64,000 bases of DNA from Streptomyces sp. SN-593. GTDB taxonomy: Bacteria; Actinomycetota; Actinomycetes; Streptomycetales; Streptomycetaceae. The notes beneath the pieces are model-generated. The model saw only the letters and a program-made list of their open reading frames with translations. It searched no databases and was not told the origin of the DNA. Positions within the stretch are counted from its first letter, which is position 1, and each line of letters opens with the position of its first letter. Shown one piece after another: positions 48,991-58,402 of the stretch. The stretch is taken from contig NZ_AP018365.1 in the NCBI RefSeq assembly GCF_016756395.1, positions 5,149,001 through 5,213,000 on the forward strand, written 5' to 3'. The position numbers and the translations under genes were made by a program.

Positions 48991-50046
48991 GTGGATGTGA
49001 CGGAGAACTCCGAGCTCGCGGCGCTGACGACCTTCCGGCTGGGAGGCCCGGCGCGGCGGTTGGCGACCGCCCGGACCGACGAGGACGTGGTGGCCGCGGT
49101 GCGCGGAGCCGACGCCCGCGGCGAGCCGGTCCTGCTGATCGGCGGCGGCAGCAACCTGGTGATCGCCGACGAGGGCTTCGACGGCACCGCCGTGCGGATC
49201 GCCACCCGGGGCGTGTCCCTGCGCGGCACCGTGCTGGAGCTGGCGGCCGGCGAGGTCTGGTCGGACGCGGTGGCCCGCACCGTCGGGGCGGGCCTGGCCG
49301 GGATCGAGTGCCTGGCCGGCATCCCGGGCTCGGCCGGCGCGACGCCGATCCAGAACGTGGGGGCGTACGGCCAGGAGGTGTCCGCCACCGTCACCGAGGT
49401 GGTCGCCTACGACCGCCGGCGCGGCGAGGTCGTCACCGTCCCGAACGCCGAGTGCGGCTTCGCCTACCGGCACAGCCGGTTCAAGGAGGACCCGGCCGGG
49501 CACGTGGTGCTGCGGGTGCGGTTCGAACTGGAGGACGCCGGCGGGCTGTCGGCGCCGCTGAAGTACCCCGAGACCGCGCGGGCGCTCGGTGTCGGGGCGG
49601 GGGACCGGGTGCCGCTCGCGCGGGTCCGGGAGACGGTGCTCGCGCTGCGCGCCGGCAAGGGCATGGTGCTCGACCCCGCCGACCACGACACCTGGTCGGC
49701 CGGGTCGTTCTTCACCAACCCGGTGCTGAGCACGGCCGAGCACGCGGAGTTCCTGGTGCGGGTGAAGGAGCGGCTGGGCGCCGAGGTCATCCCGCCGGCG
49801 TACCCGGCCGACGCCGACCACGTGAAGACCTCCGCGGCCTGGCTGATCGACCGGGCCGGCTTCGCCAAGGGCTACGGCTCCGGCCCGGCCCGCATCTCCA
49901 CGAAGCACACCCTCGCCCTGACCAACCGCGGCGCGGCCACCACCGCGGACCTGCTCGCGCTCGCCCGCGAGGTCCGCGACGGCGTCCACGACGCCTTCGG
50001 CGTCACCCTCGTCAACGAACCCGTCCTCGTCGGCACGGCTCTCTGA
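48991..50046 (+). CDS. murB: UDP-N-acetylenolpyruvoylglucosamine reductase
   Basis: FAD- and NADPH-dependent enzyme that makes UDP-MurNAc for peptidoglycan, 351 aa. FAD-site motifs LTTFRLGGPAR, LLIGGGSNLVIADEGFDG, LAGIECLAGIPGSAGATPIQNVGAYGQEV and the catalytic Ser in AGSFFTNP are present, and the C-terminal Glu in LVNEPVLVG. GTG start. It follows the dehydratase pair with the normal core-genome order. Confidence 0.95.
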   Translation: MDVTENSELAALTTFRLGGPARRLATARTDEDVVAAVRGADARGEPVLLIGGGSNLVIADEGFDGTAVRIATRGVSLRGTVLELAAGEVWSDAVARTVGAGLAGIECLAGIPGSAGATPIQNVGAYGQEVSATVTEVVAYDRRRGEVVTVPNAECGFAYRHSRFKEDPAGHVVLRVRFELEDAGGLSAPLKYPETARALGVGAGDRVPLARVRETVLALRAGKGMVLDPADHDTWSAGSFFTNPVLSTAEHAEFLVRVKERLGAEVIPPAYPADADHVKTSAAWLIDRAGFAKGYGSGPARISTKHTLALTNRGAATTADLLALAREVRDGVHDAFGVTLVNEPVLVGTAL

Positions 50047-50076
50047 GGGCCGGCCCCCGGCGCCCCGTCGAGGGGG

Positions 50077-51111
50077 TCAGGGCGCCGCCCAGGCGGCGAT
50101 GTCGGCGAGCATGCGGTCCCGGACCTCCTGGGGCGCGCGGGAGGCGCGTACCGACTGGCGGGCCAGTTCGGCCAGTTCGAGGTCGGAGAAGCCGTGGGAG
50201 TCGCGGGCGATCTCGTACTGCGCGGCGAGTCGGGCGCCGAACAGGAGCGGGTCGTCGGCGCCGAGCGCCATCGGCACGCCGGCGTCCCAGAGCGTCCGCA
50301 GCGGTACGTCCTCGGGCTTGTCGTAGACGCCGAGCGCGACGTTGGACGCCGGGCAGACCTCGCAGGTGACCCCGGAGTCGGCGAGCCGGCGCAGCAGGTA
50401 CGGGTCCTCGGCGGCGCGGACGCCGTGCCCGACCCGCTGGGCGTGCAGGTCGTCGAGGCAGTCGCGGACGCTGGACGGCCCGGCCAGCTCGCCGCCGTGC
50501 GGGGCCGCCAGCAGCCCGCCGTCCCGCGCGATGGCGAAGGCCCGGTCGAAGTCGCGTGCCAGGCCGCGCCGTTCGTCGTTGGACAGTCCGAAGCCGATCA
50601 CCCCCTGGTCGGCGTAGCGCACCGCGAGGCGGGCCAGCGTGCGGGCGTCCAGCGGGTGCTTCATCCGGTTCGCGGCCACGATGACGGCCATGCCCACGCC
50701 GGTGTCCCTCGACGCGGTCCGCACCGCGTCGAGGATGATCTCCAGCGTGGGGATCAGGCCGCCGAGCCGGGGGGCGTACGAGGTCGGGTCGACCTGGATC
50801 TCCAGCCAGCCGGAGCCGTCGGCGGCGTCCTCCTCGGCGGCCTCGCGGACCAGCCGCTGGATGTCCTCCGGGGTGCGCAGGCACGAGCGGGCGATGTCGT
50901 ACAGCCGCTGGAAGCGGAACCAGCCGCGCTCGTCGGTGGCACGCAGCTTCGGGGGTTCGCCCGAGGTCAGCGCCTCGGGCAGGTGCACGCCGTGCCGGTC
51001 GGCCAGCTCCAGCAGAGTGGCGGGCCGCATCGACCCGGTGAAGTGCAGATGCAGATGTGCTTTGGGCAGCTCGCGGATCTCGCGTGCCGTCGTCCCTACC
51101 TCGCGTGCCAT
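50077..51111 (-). CDS. add: Adenosine deaminase
   Basis: A 344-aa zinc enzyme deaminating adenosine. Metal and catalytic motifs: HLHLHFTGS (His-x-His), FGLSNDERRG, RVGHGVRAA, VCPASNVALGV and LGADDPLLFG (Asp-Asp). It is convergent with murB and separated from aspC by 113 nt on the same strand. Confidence 0.93.
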   Translation of the reverse strand: MAREVGTTAREIRELPKAHLHLHFTGSMRPATLLELADRHGVHLPEALTSGEPPKLRATDERGWFRFQRLYDIARSCLRTPEDIQRLVREAAEEDAADGSGWLEIQVDPTSYAPRLGGLIPTLEIILDAVRTASRDTGVGMAVIVAANRMKHPLDARTLARLAVRYADQGVIGFGLSNDERRGLARDFDRAFAIARDGGLLAAPHGGELAGPSSVRDCLDDLHAQRVGHGVRAAEDPYLLRRLADSGVTCEVCPASNVALGVYDKPEDVPLRTLWDAGVPMALGADDPLLFGARLAAQYEIARDSHGFSDLELAELARQSVRASRAPQEVRDRMLADIAAWAAP

Positions 51112-51224
51112 CCATAGATCCTGCTACAGGTCGGCCCCCGCCCGGAACCACTTTCTCCGAACGGGGGCTTGCCCGAAAGCGCGAGCGGCCGCGGAAGGCG
51201 GTCGCGCGGGCCTACGCGGAGGCT

Positions 51225-52451
51225 TCAGGCGAGCAGCTTCTGCAACCGGGAGATGCCCTCGACCAGGTCCTCGTCGCCCAGCGCGTAGCTCAGCCGCAGG
51301 TAGCCGGGCGTGCCGAACGCCTCACCGGGCACCACCGCGACCTCGGCCTCGTCGAGGATGAGGGCGGCCAGCTCGATCGAGGTCTGCGGGCGCTGGCCGC
51401 GGATCTCCCGGCCCAGCAGGGCCTTCACCGACGGGTAGACGTAGAACGCGCCCTCGGGGACCGGGCAGACCACGCCGTCGATCTCGTTGAGCATCCGGAC
51501 GATGGTCTGCCGGCGGCGGTCGAAGGCGGCGCGCATGTCGGCGACCGCGGACAGGTCGCCGCTCACCGCGGCGAGCGCGGCCGCCTGCGCCACGTTGTTG
51601 ACGTTCGAGGTGGCGTGCGACTGGAGGTTGGTGGCCGCCTTGACGACGTCCTGGGGGCCGATGATCCACCCGACCCGCCAGCCGGTCATCGCGTACGTCT
51701 TGGCGACGCCGTTCACCACCAGGCACTTCTCGCGCAGCTCGGGCACGGCCGCGGGCAGCGAGGTGAAGGCCGCGTCGCCGTAGACCAGGTGCTCGTAGAT
51801 CTCGTCGGTGAGCACCCACAGGCCGTGCTCGACCGCCCAGCGGCCGATCGCCTCGGTCTCGGCCCGGCCGTAGACCGCGCCGGTCGGGTTGGACGGCGAG
51901 ACGAACAGCACCACCTTGGTCCGCTCGGTGCGGGCCGCCTCCAGCTGCTCCACCGACACCCGGTAGCCGGTGGTCTCGTCGGCGACGACCTCGACCGGCA
52001 CGCCGCCCGCGAGCCGGATCGACTCCGGGTAGGTGGTCCAGTACGGAGCGGGCACGATGACCTCGTCGCCCGGGTCGAGGATCGCGGCGAACGCCTCGTA
52101 GATCGCCTGCTTCCCGCCGTTGGTGACCAGGACCTGCGAGGCGTCCACCTCGTAGCCGGAGTCGCGGAGCGTCTTGGCGGCGATCGCGGACTTCAGCTCG
52201 GGCAGGCCGCCGGCCGGGGTGTAGCGGTGGTACTTCGGGTTCCGGCAGGCTTCCACGGCCGCGTCGACGATGTAGTCGGGGGTGGGGAAGTCGGGCTCGC
52301 CGGCGCCGAAGCCGATGACCGGGCGGCCGGCCGCCTTGAGGGCCTTGGCCTTGGCGTCCACGGCAAGCGTCGCGGATTCGGAGATCGCCCCGATGCGGGC
52401 CGATACCCGCCGGTCGGTAGCAGACTGTGCGGAGGGAGTGGCTGCGCTCAT
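51225..52451 (-). CDS. Aspartate aminotransferase family enzyme
   Basis: A 408-aa PLP-dependent aminotransferase of class I: GFGAGEPDFPTPDYIVDAA, VLVTNGGKQAIYEAF, VFVSPSNPTGAVYG, TDEIYEHLVYG and the PLP-lysine in VAKTYAMTGWRVGW. ATG 52451 gives MSAATPSAQS; the frame is open farther, but that part overlaps the tRNA-Trp promoter. It stands in the usual Streptomyces location (aspC in front of secE). Confidence 0.93.
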   Translation of the reverse strand: MSAATPSAQSATDRRVSARIGAISESATLAVDAKAKALKAAGRPVIGFGAGEPDFPTPDYIVDAAVEACRNPKYHRYTPAGGLPELKSAIAAKTLRDSGYEVDASQVLVTNGGKQAIYEAFAAILDPGDEVIVPAPYWTTYPESIRLAGGVPVEVVADETTGYRVSVEQLEAARTERTKVVLFVSPSNPTGAVYGRAETEAIGRWAVEHGLWVLTDEIYEHLVYGDAAFTSLPAAVPELREKCLVVNGVAKTYAMTGWRVGWIIGPQDVVKAATNLQSHATSNVNNVAQAAALAAVSGDLSAVADMRAAFDRRRQTIVRMLNEIDGVVCPVPEGAFYVYPSVKALLGREIRGQRPQTSIELAALILDEAEVAVVPGEAFGTPGYLRLSYALGDEDLVEGISRLQKLLA

Positions 52452-52528
52452 GACTGCATGGTCCCATCCCCCGGCCGGCCCCGGCACCGTGTCCACCGGG
52501 CCCGTTCGGCTCTTTCGGGTGCAAGGCG

Positions 52529-52558
52529 TTCGACGGGGCGGCCCGGACCACGTACACT
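52529..52558 (+). promoter_or_regulatory. Promoter for tRNA-Trp (and secE)
   Basis: TTCGAC (52529-52534), 18-bp spacer, TACACT (52553-52558). It is divergent from the aminotransferase and lies 55 nt before the tRNA. Confidence 0.6.
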
Positions 52559-52613
52559 CATCGGTCGGTGGCCCTCCCGTCGTACTGTTGCGGTACGTTG
52601 GGGGTGTCAGCGT

Positions 52614-52686
52614 AGGGTCGTAGCTCAATTGGCAGAGCACTGGTCTCCAAAACCAGGGGTTGTGGGTTCGAGTCCCTCCGACCCTG
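52614..52686 (+). tRNA. tRNA-Trp (anticodon CCA)
   Basis: 73 nt: acceptor AGGGTCG pairs CGACCCT, anticodon loop CTCCAAA (CCA), T arm with TTCGAGT, discriminator G. Followed by secE, as in other actinobacteria. Confidence 0.96.
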
Positions 52687-52792
52687 CTCCACACGTCCGA
52701 CGGTGGGCGTGGGCGCAGGTAGCAGACAGAAGCACTCGCCGTACCGCGCGACGGGCGCGGCATGGCCACGACCCGGAGTCAGGTGAGGACGA

Positions 52793-53074
52793 GTGACTGA
52801 GATCACGGACTCCGTTGAGGTCCCTGCTGAGGACGACAAGGAGACCGACAAGAAGCCCCGCCGCGGTGGTAAGCGCGGCAAGAAGGGCCCGCTCGGTCGT
52901 CTCGCGCTCTTCTACCGTCAGATCGTCGCCGAACTGCGCAAGGTCGTCTGGCCGAGCCGCAATGACCTGTCGACGTACACCACTGTGGTGATTGTGTTCG
53001 TTGTCGTCGTCATCGCGTTCGTCAGCGTGGTTGACTACGGTTTCGAGAAGCTTGTCTCGTACGTCTTCGGATGA
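52793..53074 (+). CDS. secE: Preprotein translocase subunit SecE
   Basis: A 93-aa membrane protein of the Sec channel. A basic, Lys-rich N-terminus (KKPRRGGKRGKKG) precedes the conserved amphipathic FYRQIVAELRKVVWPSRNDL and one transmembrane helix (TTVVIVFVVVVIAFVSVVDYGF). GTG start. First gene of the secE-nusG-rplK-rplA group. Confidence 0.95.
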   Translation: MTEITDSVEVPAEDDKETDKKPRRGGKRGKKGPLGRLALFYRQIVAELRKVVWPSRNDLSTYTTVVIVFVVVVIAFVSVVDYGFEKLVSYVFG

Positions 53075-53162
53075 GCCTTCCTTCGAAACCGCGGCCCGCT
53101 CCGGTTCCACGGCGGCGCGCCGTACGTCCCACCCTTTGAGAAGTCAGGAAGAAGCAGTCACC

Positions 53163-54065
53163 GTGTCTGACCCCAACGTGCACGACGCCGACGCCGCCGA
53201 CGAGTCCGTGGCGGACGAGGACTCCGCGCTCGACATCGTCGACGCCGCCGACGGCGACGTCGACCAGGCCGAGGCTGCGGACCTGGCCGCGGGGGAGCCT
53301 GCCGAGCAGGACGCCGTGCACACCGAGGACGCCGACGAGGCCGAGGACGACGCCGCCGAGGACACCGACGCTGAGGACGGCGACGAGGCGGACACCGCCG
53401 CCGACTCCGAGGACGAGGGCGAGGGCGAGGACGAAGCCGCTCCCGCCGAGCCGGTCGACGCGGTCGCCGCGTTCCGCGAGGAACTGCGCACCCTGCCCGG
53501 CGAGTGGTACGTCATCCACACCTACGCGGGCTACGAGAACCGCGTGAAGTCCAACCTGGAGCAGCGCGCCGTCTCGCTCAACGTCGAGGAGTACATCTAC
53601 CAGGCCGAAGTGCCCCAGGAAGAAGTAGTCCAGATCAAGAACGGCGACCGGAAGACCATCCGGCAGAACAAGCTCCCCGGATACGTGCTGGTCCGCATGG
53701 ACCTCACCAACGAGTCCTGGGGCGTCGTCCGCAACACCCCGGGCGTCACCGGCTTCGTCGGCAACGCCTACGACCCGTACCCGCTGACGCTGGACGAGAT
53801 CGTCAAGATGCTCGCCCCCGAGGTGGAGGCCGCGGCCGAGGCCGCCGCGATCGCCGAGGGCACCGCGCAGCCGCGCAAGGTCGAGGTCCAGGTGCTCGAC
53901 TTCGAGGTCGGCGACTCGGTCACCGTCACCGACGGCCCCTTCGCCACCCTCCAGGCGACGATCAACGAGATCAACCCGGACTCCAAGAAGGTCAAGGGCC
54001 TGGTGGAGATCTTCGGCCGCGAGACCCCGGTCGAGCTGAGCTTCGACCAGATCCAGAAGAACTAG
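53163..54065 (+). CDS. nusG: Transcription termination/antitermination protein NusG
   Basis: A 300-aa elongation factor that binds RNA polymerase. An acidic, Asp/Glu/Ala-rich extension (about 1-105) typical of Streptomyces NusG precedes the NGN domain (WYVIHTYAGYENRVKSNLEQRAVSLNVEEYIYQAEVP; KLPGYVLVRMDLTNESWGVVRNTPGVTGFVG) and the KOW domain (FEVGDSVTVTDGPFATLQATINEINPDSKKVKGLVEIFGRETPVEL). GTG 53163 is the start. A strong terminator follows. Confidence 0.95.
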   Translation: MSDPNVHDADAADESVADEDSALDIVDAADGDVDQAEAADLAAGEPAEQDAVHTEDADEAEDDAAEDTDAEDGDEADTAADSEDEGEGEDEAAPAEPVDAVAAFREELRTLPGEWYVIHTYAGYENRVKSNLEQRAVSLNVEEYIYQAEVPQEEVVQIKNGDRKTIRQNKLPGYVLVRMDLTNESWGVVRNTPGVTGFVGNAYDPYPLTLDEIVKMLAPEVEAAAEAAAIAEGTAQPRKVEVQVLDFEVGDSVTVTDGPFATLQATINEINPDSKKVKGLVEIFGRETPVELSFDQIQKN

Positions 54066-54080
54066 CCTCCCGATCTCCGC

Positions 54081-54124
54081 AAGGGCCCCCTGCCCACCGG
54101 CTTCGCGCCGGGCAGGGGGCCCTT
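54081..54124. terminator. 15-bp perfect hairpin after nusG
   Basis: AAGGGCCCCCTGCCC (54081-54095) pairs with its exact complement at 54110-54124 across a 14-nt loop, followed by TCG. It separates secE-nusG from the convergent hydrolase and the later ribosomal operon. Confidence 0.88.
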
Positions 54125-54171
54125 CGTGTGGTGCGGGTGCTGCCGCGGTCCTTCGCGGGACGCGGTGGCGG

Positions 54172-54969
54172 TCAGGAGGCGTCGGTGGTCAGGACCGGGA
54201 GGTAGCCCTTGGAGTGGCCGGTGGCCGTGGGGTGGTAGGACTCCCAGGTCGGGCTGATGACCAGGGAGTGCAGGTAGTCGTCGCCGGAGCACAGCTCGTG
54301 GCCGTTGAAGGTGGTGCGCACGTCGCCGAAGGTGAAGCCGTGCGCGGCGGCGCGGGCGGCGATGGTGGAGTCGATCAGGTCGGCGGCCTCGTTGAGCTTG
54401 TTGTGCTTGGTCGAGCTGAGGCCCAGGCACAGGGTGTTGAGCTTGTACAGGTGCGGGTAGTCCAGCACGACGACCTTCGCCGCGGGCGCCTTGGAGTGGA
54501 CCGCGTTGTACACGGCGTCCAGCCGGGCCGGAAGCGTGTTCGTGATGTACGACTCGGCGGTGTTGACCCGGCTGACGCAGGTGTCGTCCGACCCCGTCAC
54601 GCAGGTGGTGATCACGTCGGAGAAGCCCGCGTCGTCACCGCCCACGGTGATGCTCACCAGGCCGGTCGAGGCGTTCAGCGAACCGAGCTGATTGTTGATC
54701 ACATCCGTGGTGACCGCGCCGGAGCACGCGGCGAACGTGAACGAGGACGGGCTGTGCGCGCTGGCCCACAGGGCCGGGTAGGCACTGTTGCTCCGGTGGC
54801 AGTCACCACTTGAACTGATGTAGTTGCCGGCGCCGTTGCCGGCCGCGTACGAGTCGCCCAACGCGACGTACGCCGGCCCGGCGGCCTGTGCCGGAGCGGC
54901 CAGCAACATCGCTGCCACCAGGGCGAACGCGACGGCGGCAAGAGCGGTCAGGGACTTTGTGAGTCTCAC
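54172..54969 (-). CDS. Secreted SGNH/GDSL-type lipase or esterase
   Basis: A 265-aa secreted hydrolase: signal peptide LTALAAVAFALVAAMLLAAPAQA, then the SGNH blocks GDSYAAGNGAG (nucleophile Ser40), VGGDDAGFSDV (with G and D replacing the N), and SYHPTATGH (catalytic His about 246). It contains six cysteines, in pairs typical of Streptomyces lipases (Streptomyces secreted SGNH lipase/phospholipase group). Its promoter lies toward the VOC gene; substrate is unknown. Confidence 0.83.
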   Translation of the reverse strand: MRLTKSLTALAAVAFALVAAMLLAAPAQAAGPAYVALGDSYAAGNGAGNYISSSGDCHRSNSAYPALWASAHSPSSFTFAACSGAVTTDVINNQLGSLNASTGLVSITVGGDDAGFSDVITTCVTGSDDTCVSRVNTAESYITNTLPARLDAVYNAVHSKAPAAKVVVLDYPHLYKLNTLCLGLSSTKHNKLNEAADLIDSTIAARAAAHGFTFGDVRTTFNGHELCSGDDYLHSLVISPTWESYHPTATGHSKGYLPVLTTDAS

Positions 54970-55261
54970 GAAACCTCCAAGGGCGGGATCGCTGCGTCAC
55001 CTTGGTACCGCGCGGTAGCTTCCCTTGGGAAGTGTCCATGCCAAGAATTCTCCACGCGTAGACCTGAGTGTCAGTCAGTGGTACCCGCGATTCAGGTGGG
55101 TTGAAGAGCGACACGTGAGACGTATAGGGGCGCACTGGCGCACACAGGGTGGTGGGGTTGCGAAGGGGGCGGAAACGCCCCGGGGTTGGCGCCGGGCCCC
55201 CTCGCTTCCCGCGGTGCGGACGTGCGGCCGACCGGTTACTCGGATCGGGGCTCGGGAGGGC
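54970..55261. other. Gap of 292 nt, no gene seen
   Basis: Between the hydrolase start and the VOC stop. The hydrolase promoter should be here; I see no clear hexamers and no repeats. Confidence 0.4.
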
Positions 55262-55678
55262 TCAGGCCCGGGGCGGGCGGGCGGCACGGGCGCGGGCGGC
55301 CTCGGTGACCGGCGTGAAGAGGTTGACGAGGTTGCCGTCCGGGTCGCGCAGCAGGAGCGCGCGGTTGCCCCAGGGCATCGTGGTGGGCTCGTTGACGAAG
55401 TCCGCCGGGTCCACGAAGCCGGCCAGGTCGCGGTGGGCGGCGTCCACGTCGTCGACCAGGAACTCGACGATGACGCTGCGGTTGTCCGCGGGCCGGGCGG
55501 AGCCGGGCGCGAAGAGGGGGACCGTGCGGGTGCTGCCGATCGCGAGGGTCGCCGTCGCGGTCCGGATCTCCGCGAAGTCCTCGTTCGCCCGGTCGGCCCG
55601 CACTCCGGTGACGCGCTCGTAGAAACCGGCGAGGCGGGCCACGTCCTCGGTGATGACGCGGATCGAGACGAAGTCCAT
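55262..55678 (-). CDS. VOC-family (glyoxalase/bleomycin-resistance fold) protein
   Basis: A 138-aa metal-binding-fold protein: MDFVSIRVITEDVARLAGFYERVTGV, EFLVDDVDAAHRDLAGFVDPAD, GNRALLLRDPDGNLVNLFTP. ATG 55678 follows CAGGAG. Probably a dimeric single-domain VOC enzyme or binding protein; its substrate is unknown. It is divergent from the WYL regulator, whose gene starts 119 nt away, so that regulator probably controls it. Confidence 0.85.
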   Translation of the reverse strand: MDFVSIRVITEDVARLAGFYERVTGVRADRANEDFAEIRTATATLAIGSTRTVPLFAPGSARPADNRSVIVEFLVDDVDAAHRDLAGFVDPADFVNEPTTMPWGNRALLLRDPDGNLVNLFTPVTEAARARAARPPRA

Positions 55679-55796
55679 GGGGTGCGCTCCTGGTGGTCGG
55701 GTGCCGCCGGCCGGCGGCACCGGGTGCGGTTGCCGACCCCGACGCTAGGACGGATACCGGGCGGAACCCGCCCGGTATCCGCGGCAGAATCGGACC

Positions 55797-56945
55797 ATGC
55801 CCCGACCCACCGCCCGCGTGCTCACCCTGCTGGAGCTCCTCCAGTCCGGCGGCCTGCGCACCGTGGCCGAACTCGCCGACCGGCTGGGCGTGGACGAGCG
55901 CACGGTGCGGCGGTACGTCGACCACCTCCTCGACCTCGACATCCCGGTCGAGTCGGTACGGGGCCGCTACGGCGGCTACCGGCTCGCTCCCGGCCACCGC
56001 CTGCCCCCGCTGATGCTGAACGACGAGGAGGCGCTCGCCGTACTCCTCGGGCTGGTCGCGGGGCGCCGTTCCGGCCTGGCGACGGCCGCGGGGCCGGCGG
56101 GCACGGCCACCGCGGGGGAGACCGCCGCGGCCAAGATCCGCCGGGTGCTGCCCGAACGGCTGAGGGCCCGCCTCGACGCCGTGCTCGACTCGCTCGCCTT
56201 CACGGCGCCCGCGGCGGCGCCCGGCGCCGGACCGGCCGCGGGTACGGCGCCCGGCGCCCGACCGGCCATGCCATTCGACACCGCGCCCGACGCCGCGCCC
56301 GACGGCGCCCTGCTGCTCACGCTCGCCGACGCGGTACGCCACCACCGCCCGGTCTCCTTCCGGTACACCACCGGCGACGGCCGCGGCGGCGTGCGCACCC
56401 TGCGTCCGTACGGGATCGTCGCCCACTCCGGCCGGTGGTACGTCACGGGTGCGGCCGAACCGCACGGCGAGGAGCGGACGTTCCGGCTGGACCGCGTCGC
56501 GGACGCGCGCACCCTGCCGGGCTCCTTCGAGCCGCCGGAGGGGTTCGACCCGGCCGCGCGCGTGCTCGCCGGGTTCGCCACCGCGCCCTACCGCCACGAG
56601 GTGGTCCTGCGGATCGCGGGTACCGTCGAGCAGATCCGCGCCCGGCTGCCCGCGTCCGTGGCGGTCGTGACGCGGCCGCGCCGCGGGCCGGAGGCGGCGG
56701 ACCGTTCGGACGGGGCGGACCGTTCGGACGGGGCGGACCCCGCGTCCTGGCCCCGCGTGGAGTTGCGGGTGGAGCACCTGGACTGGCTGCCCGCCGTGCT
56801 CGCCTCGCTCGACCTGCCGTTCGCCGTCGAGCGGCCGCCGGAACTGCGGGACCGGGTGGCCGACCTGGCCGACCGCCTCGCGGAGTCGGCCCGGCGCCCC
56901 CCGCCCGGAGAGCGGAGCCGCGGGTCACGCCACCGCCCGCGGTGA
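55797..56945 (+). CDS. HTH-type regulator with WYL domain
   Basis: A 382-aa regulator: HTH_11-type N-terminus (RVLTLLELLQSGGLRTVAELADRLGVDERTVRRYVDHLLDLDIPVESVRGRYGGYRLAPG) and a WYL domain (FRYTTGDGRGGVRTLRPYGIVAHSGRWYVTGAAEPHGEERTFRLDRVADARTL) with an Ala-rich insert (about 130-160) and a C-terminal WCX part. Divergently transcribed from the VOC gene, which is its likely target. Confidence 0.85.
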   Translation: MPRPTARVLTLLELLQSGGLRTVAELADRLGVDERTVRRYVDHLLDLDIPVESVRGRYGGYRLAPGHRLPPLMLNDEEALAVLLGLVAGRRSGLATAAGPAGTATAGETAAAKIRRVLPERLRARLDAVLDSLAFTAPAAAPGAGPAAGTAPGARPAMPFDTAPDAAPDGALLLTLADAVRHHRPVSFRYTTGDGRGGVRTLRPYGIVAHSGRWYVTGAAEPHGEERTFRLDRVADARTLPGSFEPPEGFDPAARVLAGFATAPYRHEVVLRIAGTVEQIRARLPASVAVVTRPRRGPEAADRSDGADRSDGADPASWPRVELRVEHLDWLPAVLASLDLPFAVERPPELRDRVADLADRLAESARRPPPGERSRGSRHRPR

Positions 56946-57040
56946 CCTCACGATTTCAGGACGCGGCCCGCTACCCGTTATCGTGGTGCGGTATGCCTGC
57001 TCGCAGGCATGAACACTCTCAACAAGACCCGGAGAGAGCA

Positions 57041-57475
57041 ATGCCTCCCAAGAAGAAGAAGGTCACGGGGCTGATCAAGCTCCAGATCAACGCCGGTGCG
57101 GCCAACCCGGCGCCGCCGGTCGGCCCCGCGCTGGGCCAGCACGGCGTGAACATCATGGAGTTCTGCAAGGCCTACAACGCGGCCACCGAGTCGCAGCGCG
57201 GCATGGTGATCCCGGTGGAGATCACGGTCTACGAGGACCGTACCTTCACCTTCATCACCAAGACCCCGCCGGCCGCGAAGCTCATCCTCAAGGCCGCGGG
57301 CGTGGACAAGGGCTCCGGCGAGCCGCACGTCAAGAAGGTCGCCTCGCTCAGCCGTGAGCAGGTGCGGGAGATCGCCACCACCAAGCTCCCCGACCTGAAC
57401 GCCAACGACCTGGACGCCGCGGAGAAGATCATCGCGGGTACCGCCCGGTCCATGGGCATCACCGTCCAGGGCTGA
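57041..57475 (+). CDS. rplK: 50S ribosomal protein L11
   Basis: 144 aa: MPPKKKKVTGLIKLQINAGAANPAPPVGPALGQHGVNIMEFCKAYNAAT... is standard L11. ATG 57041 with CCGGAGAGAG upstream. It is the target region for thiopeptide antibiotics on 23S rRNA; no unusual residue is noticed. Confidence 0.97.
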   Translation: MPPKKKKVTGLIKLQINAGAANPAPPVGPALGQHGVNIMEFCKAYNAATESQRGMVIPVEITVYEDRTFTFITKTPPAAKLILKAAGVDKGSGEPHVKKVASLSREQVREIATTKLPDLNANDLDAAEKIIAGTARSMGITVQG

Positions 57476-57585
57476 CGCCCCGCGTCCGGGCACCGGCCGA
57501 AACGCCGTCCCGGAGCACCCCCGGCAGTGAGTGGAAGGGCCTGCTCGGCTCGGACCACGACTCCAAGACACCGTAGGAGCAGCAA

Positions 57586-58311
57586 GTGAGCAAGCGCAGC
57601 AAGTCTCTCCGCGCTGCGGACGCCCGGATCGACCGGGAGCGCGTGTACGCGCCCCTGGAGGCCGTCCGCCTCGCGAAGGAGACCGCGACCACCAAGTTCG
57701 ACTCGACCGTCGAGGTCGCCTTCCGCCTGGGTGTCGACCCGCGCAAGGCCGACCAGATGGTCCGTGGCACCGTGAACCTCCCGCACGGCACCGGCAAGAC
57801 CGCCCGGGTCCTGGTCTTCGCGACCGGTGACCGTGCCGCGGCCGCGGAAGCCGCGGGGGCCGACATCGTCGGCTCCGACGAACTGATCGACGAGGTGTCG
57901 AAGGGCCGGCTCGACTTCGACGCCGTCGTCGCCACCCCGGACCTGATGGGCAAGGTCGGCCGGCTGGGCCGCGTGCTCGGCCCGCGCGGTCTGATGCCGA
58001 ACCCGAAGACCGGCACGGTCACCCCGGACGTGGCGAAGGCGGTCACGGACATCAAGGGCGGCAAGATCGAGTTCCGCGTCGACAAGCACTCGAACCTGCA
58101 CTTCATCATCGGCAAGGTCTCCTTCGACGAGACCAAGCTGGTGGAGAACTACGCGGCGGCGCTCGACGAGGTCCTGCGCCTCAAGCCGTCCGCGGCGAAG
58201 GGTCGCTACATCAAGAAGGCGGCCGTCTCCACCACGATGGGCCCGGGCATCCCGCTCGACTCCAACCGCACCCGCAACCTCCTCACCGAGGAGGACCCCG
58301 CCGCCGTCTGA
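57586..58311 (+). CDS. rplA: 50S ribosomal protein L1
   Basis: 241 aa, starting GTG: SKRSKSLRAADARIDRERVYAPLEAVRLAKETATTKFDSTVEVAFRLGVDPRKADQMVRGTVNLPHGTGKTARVLVFA..., with GLMPNPKTGTVTPDVAKAV. 110 nt after rplK; the pair is the L11 operon, autoregulated by L1 in other bacteria. Confidence 0.97.
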   Translation: MSKRSKSLRAADARIDRERVYAPLEAVRLAKETATTKFDSTVEVAFRLGVDPRKADQMVRGTVNLPHGTGKTARVLVFATGDRAAAAEAAGADIVGSDELIDEVSKGRLDFDAVVATPDLMGKVGRLGRVLGPRGLMPNPKTGTVTPDVAKAVTDIKGGKIEFRVDKHSNLHFIIGKVSFDETKLVENYAAALDEVLRLKPSAAKGRYIKKAAVSTTMGPGIPLDSNRTRNLLTEEDPAAV

Positions 58312-58402
58312 CGGCGGCGCGGCAGCGCGTGGCCGGGCTCCCGCCCGGCAGCACCACCACGGCGCCCCGTTCCCCCCGGCACCCCGGGCGGAGCGGGGCG
58401 CC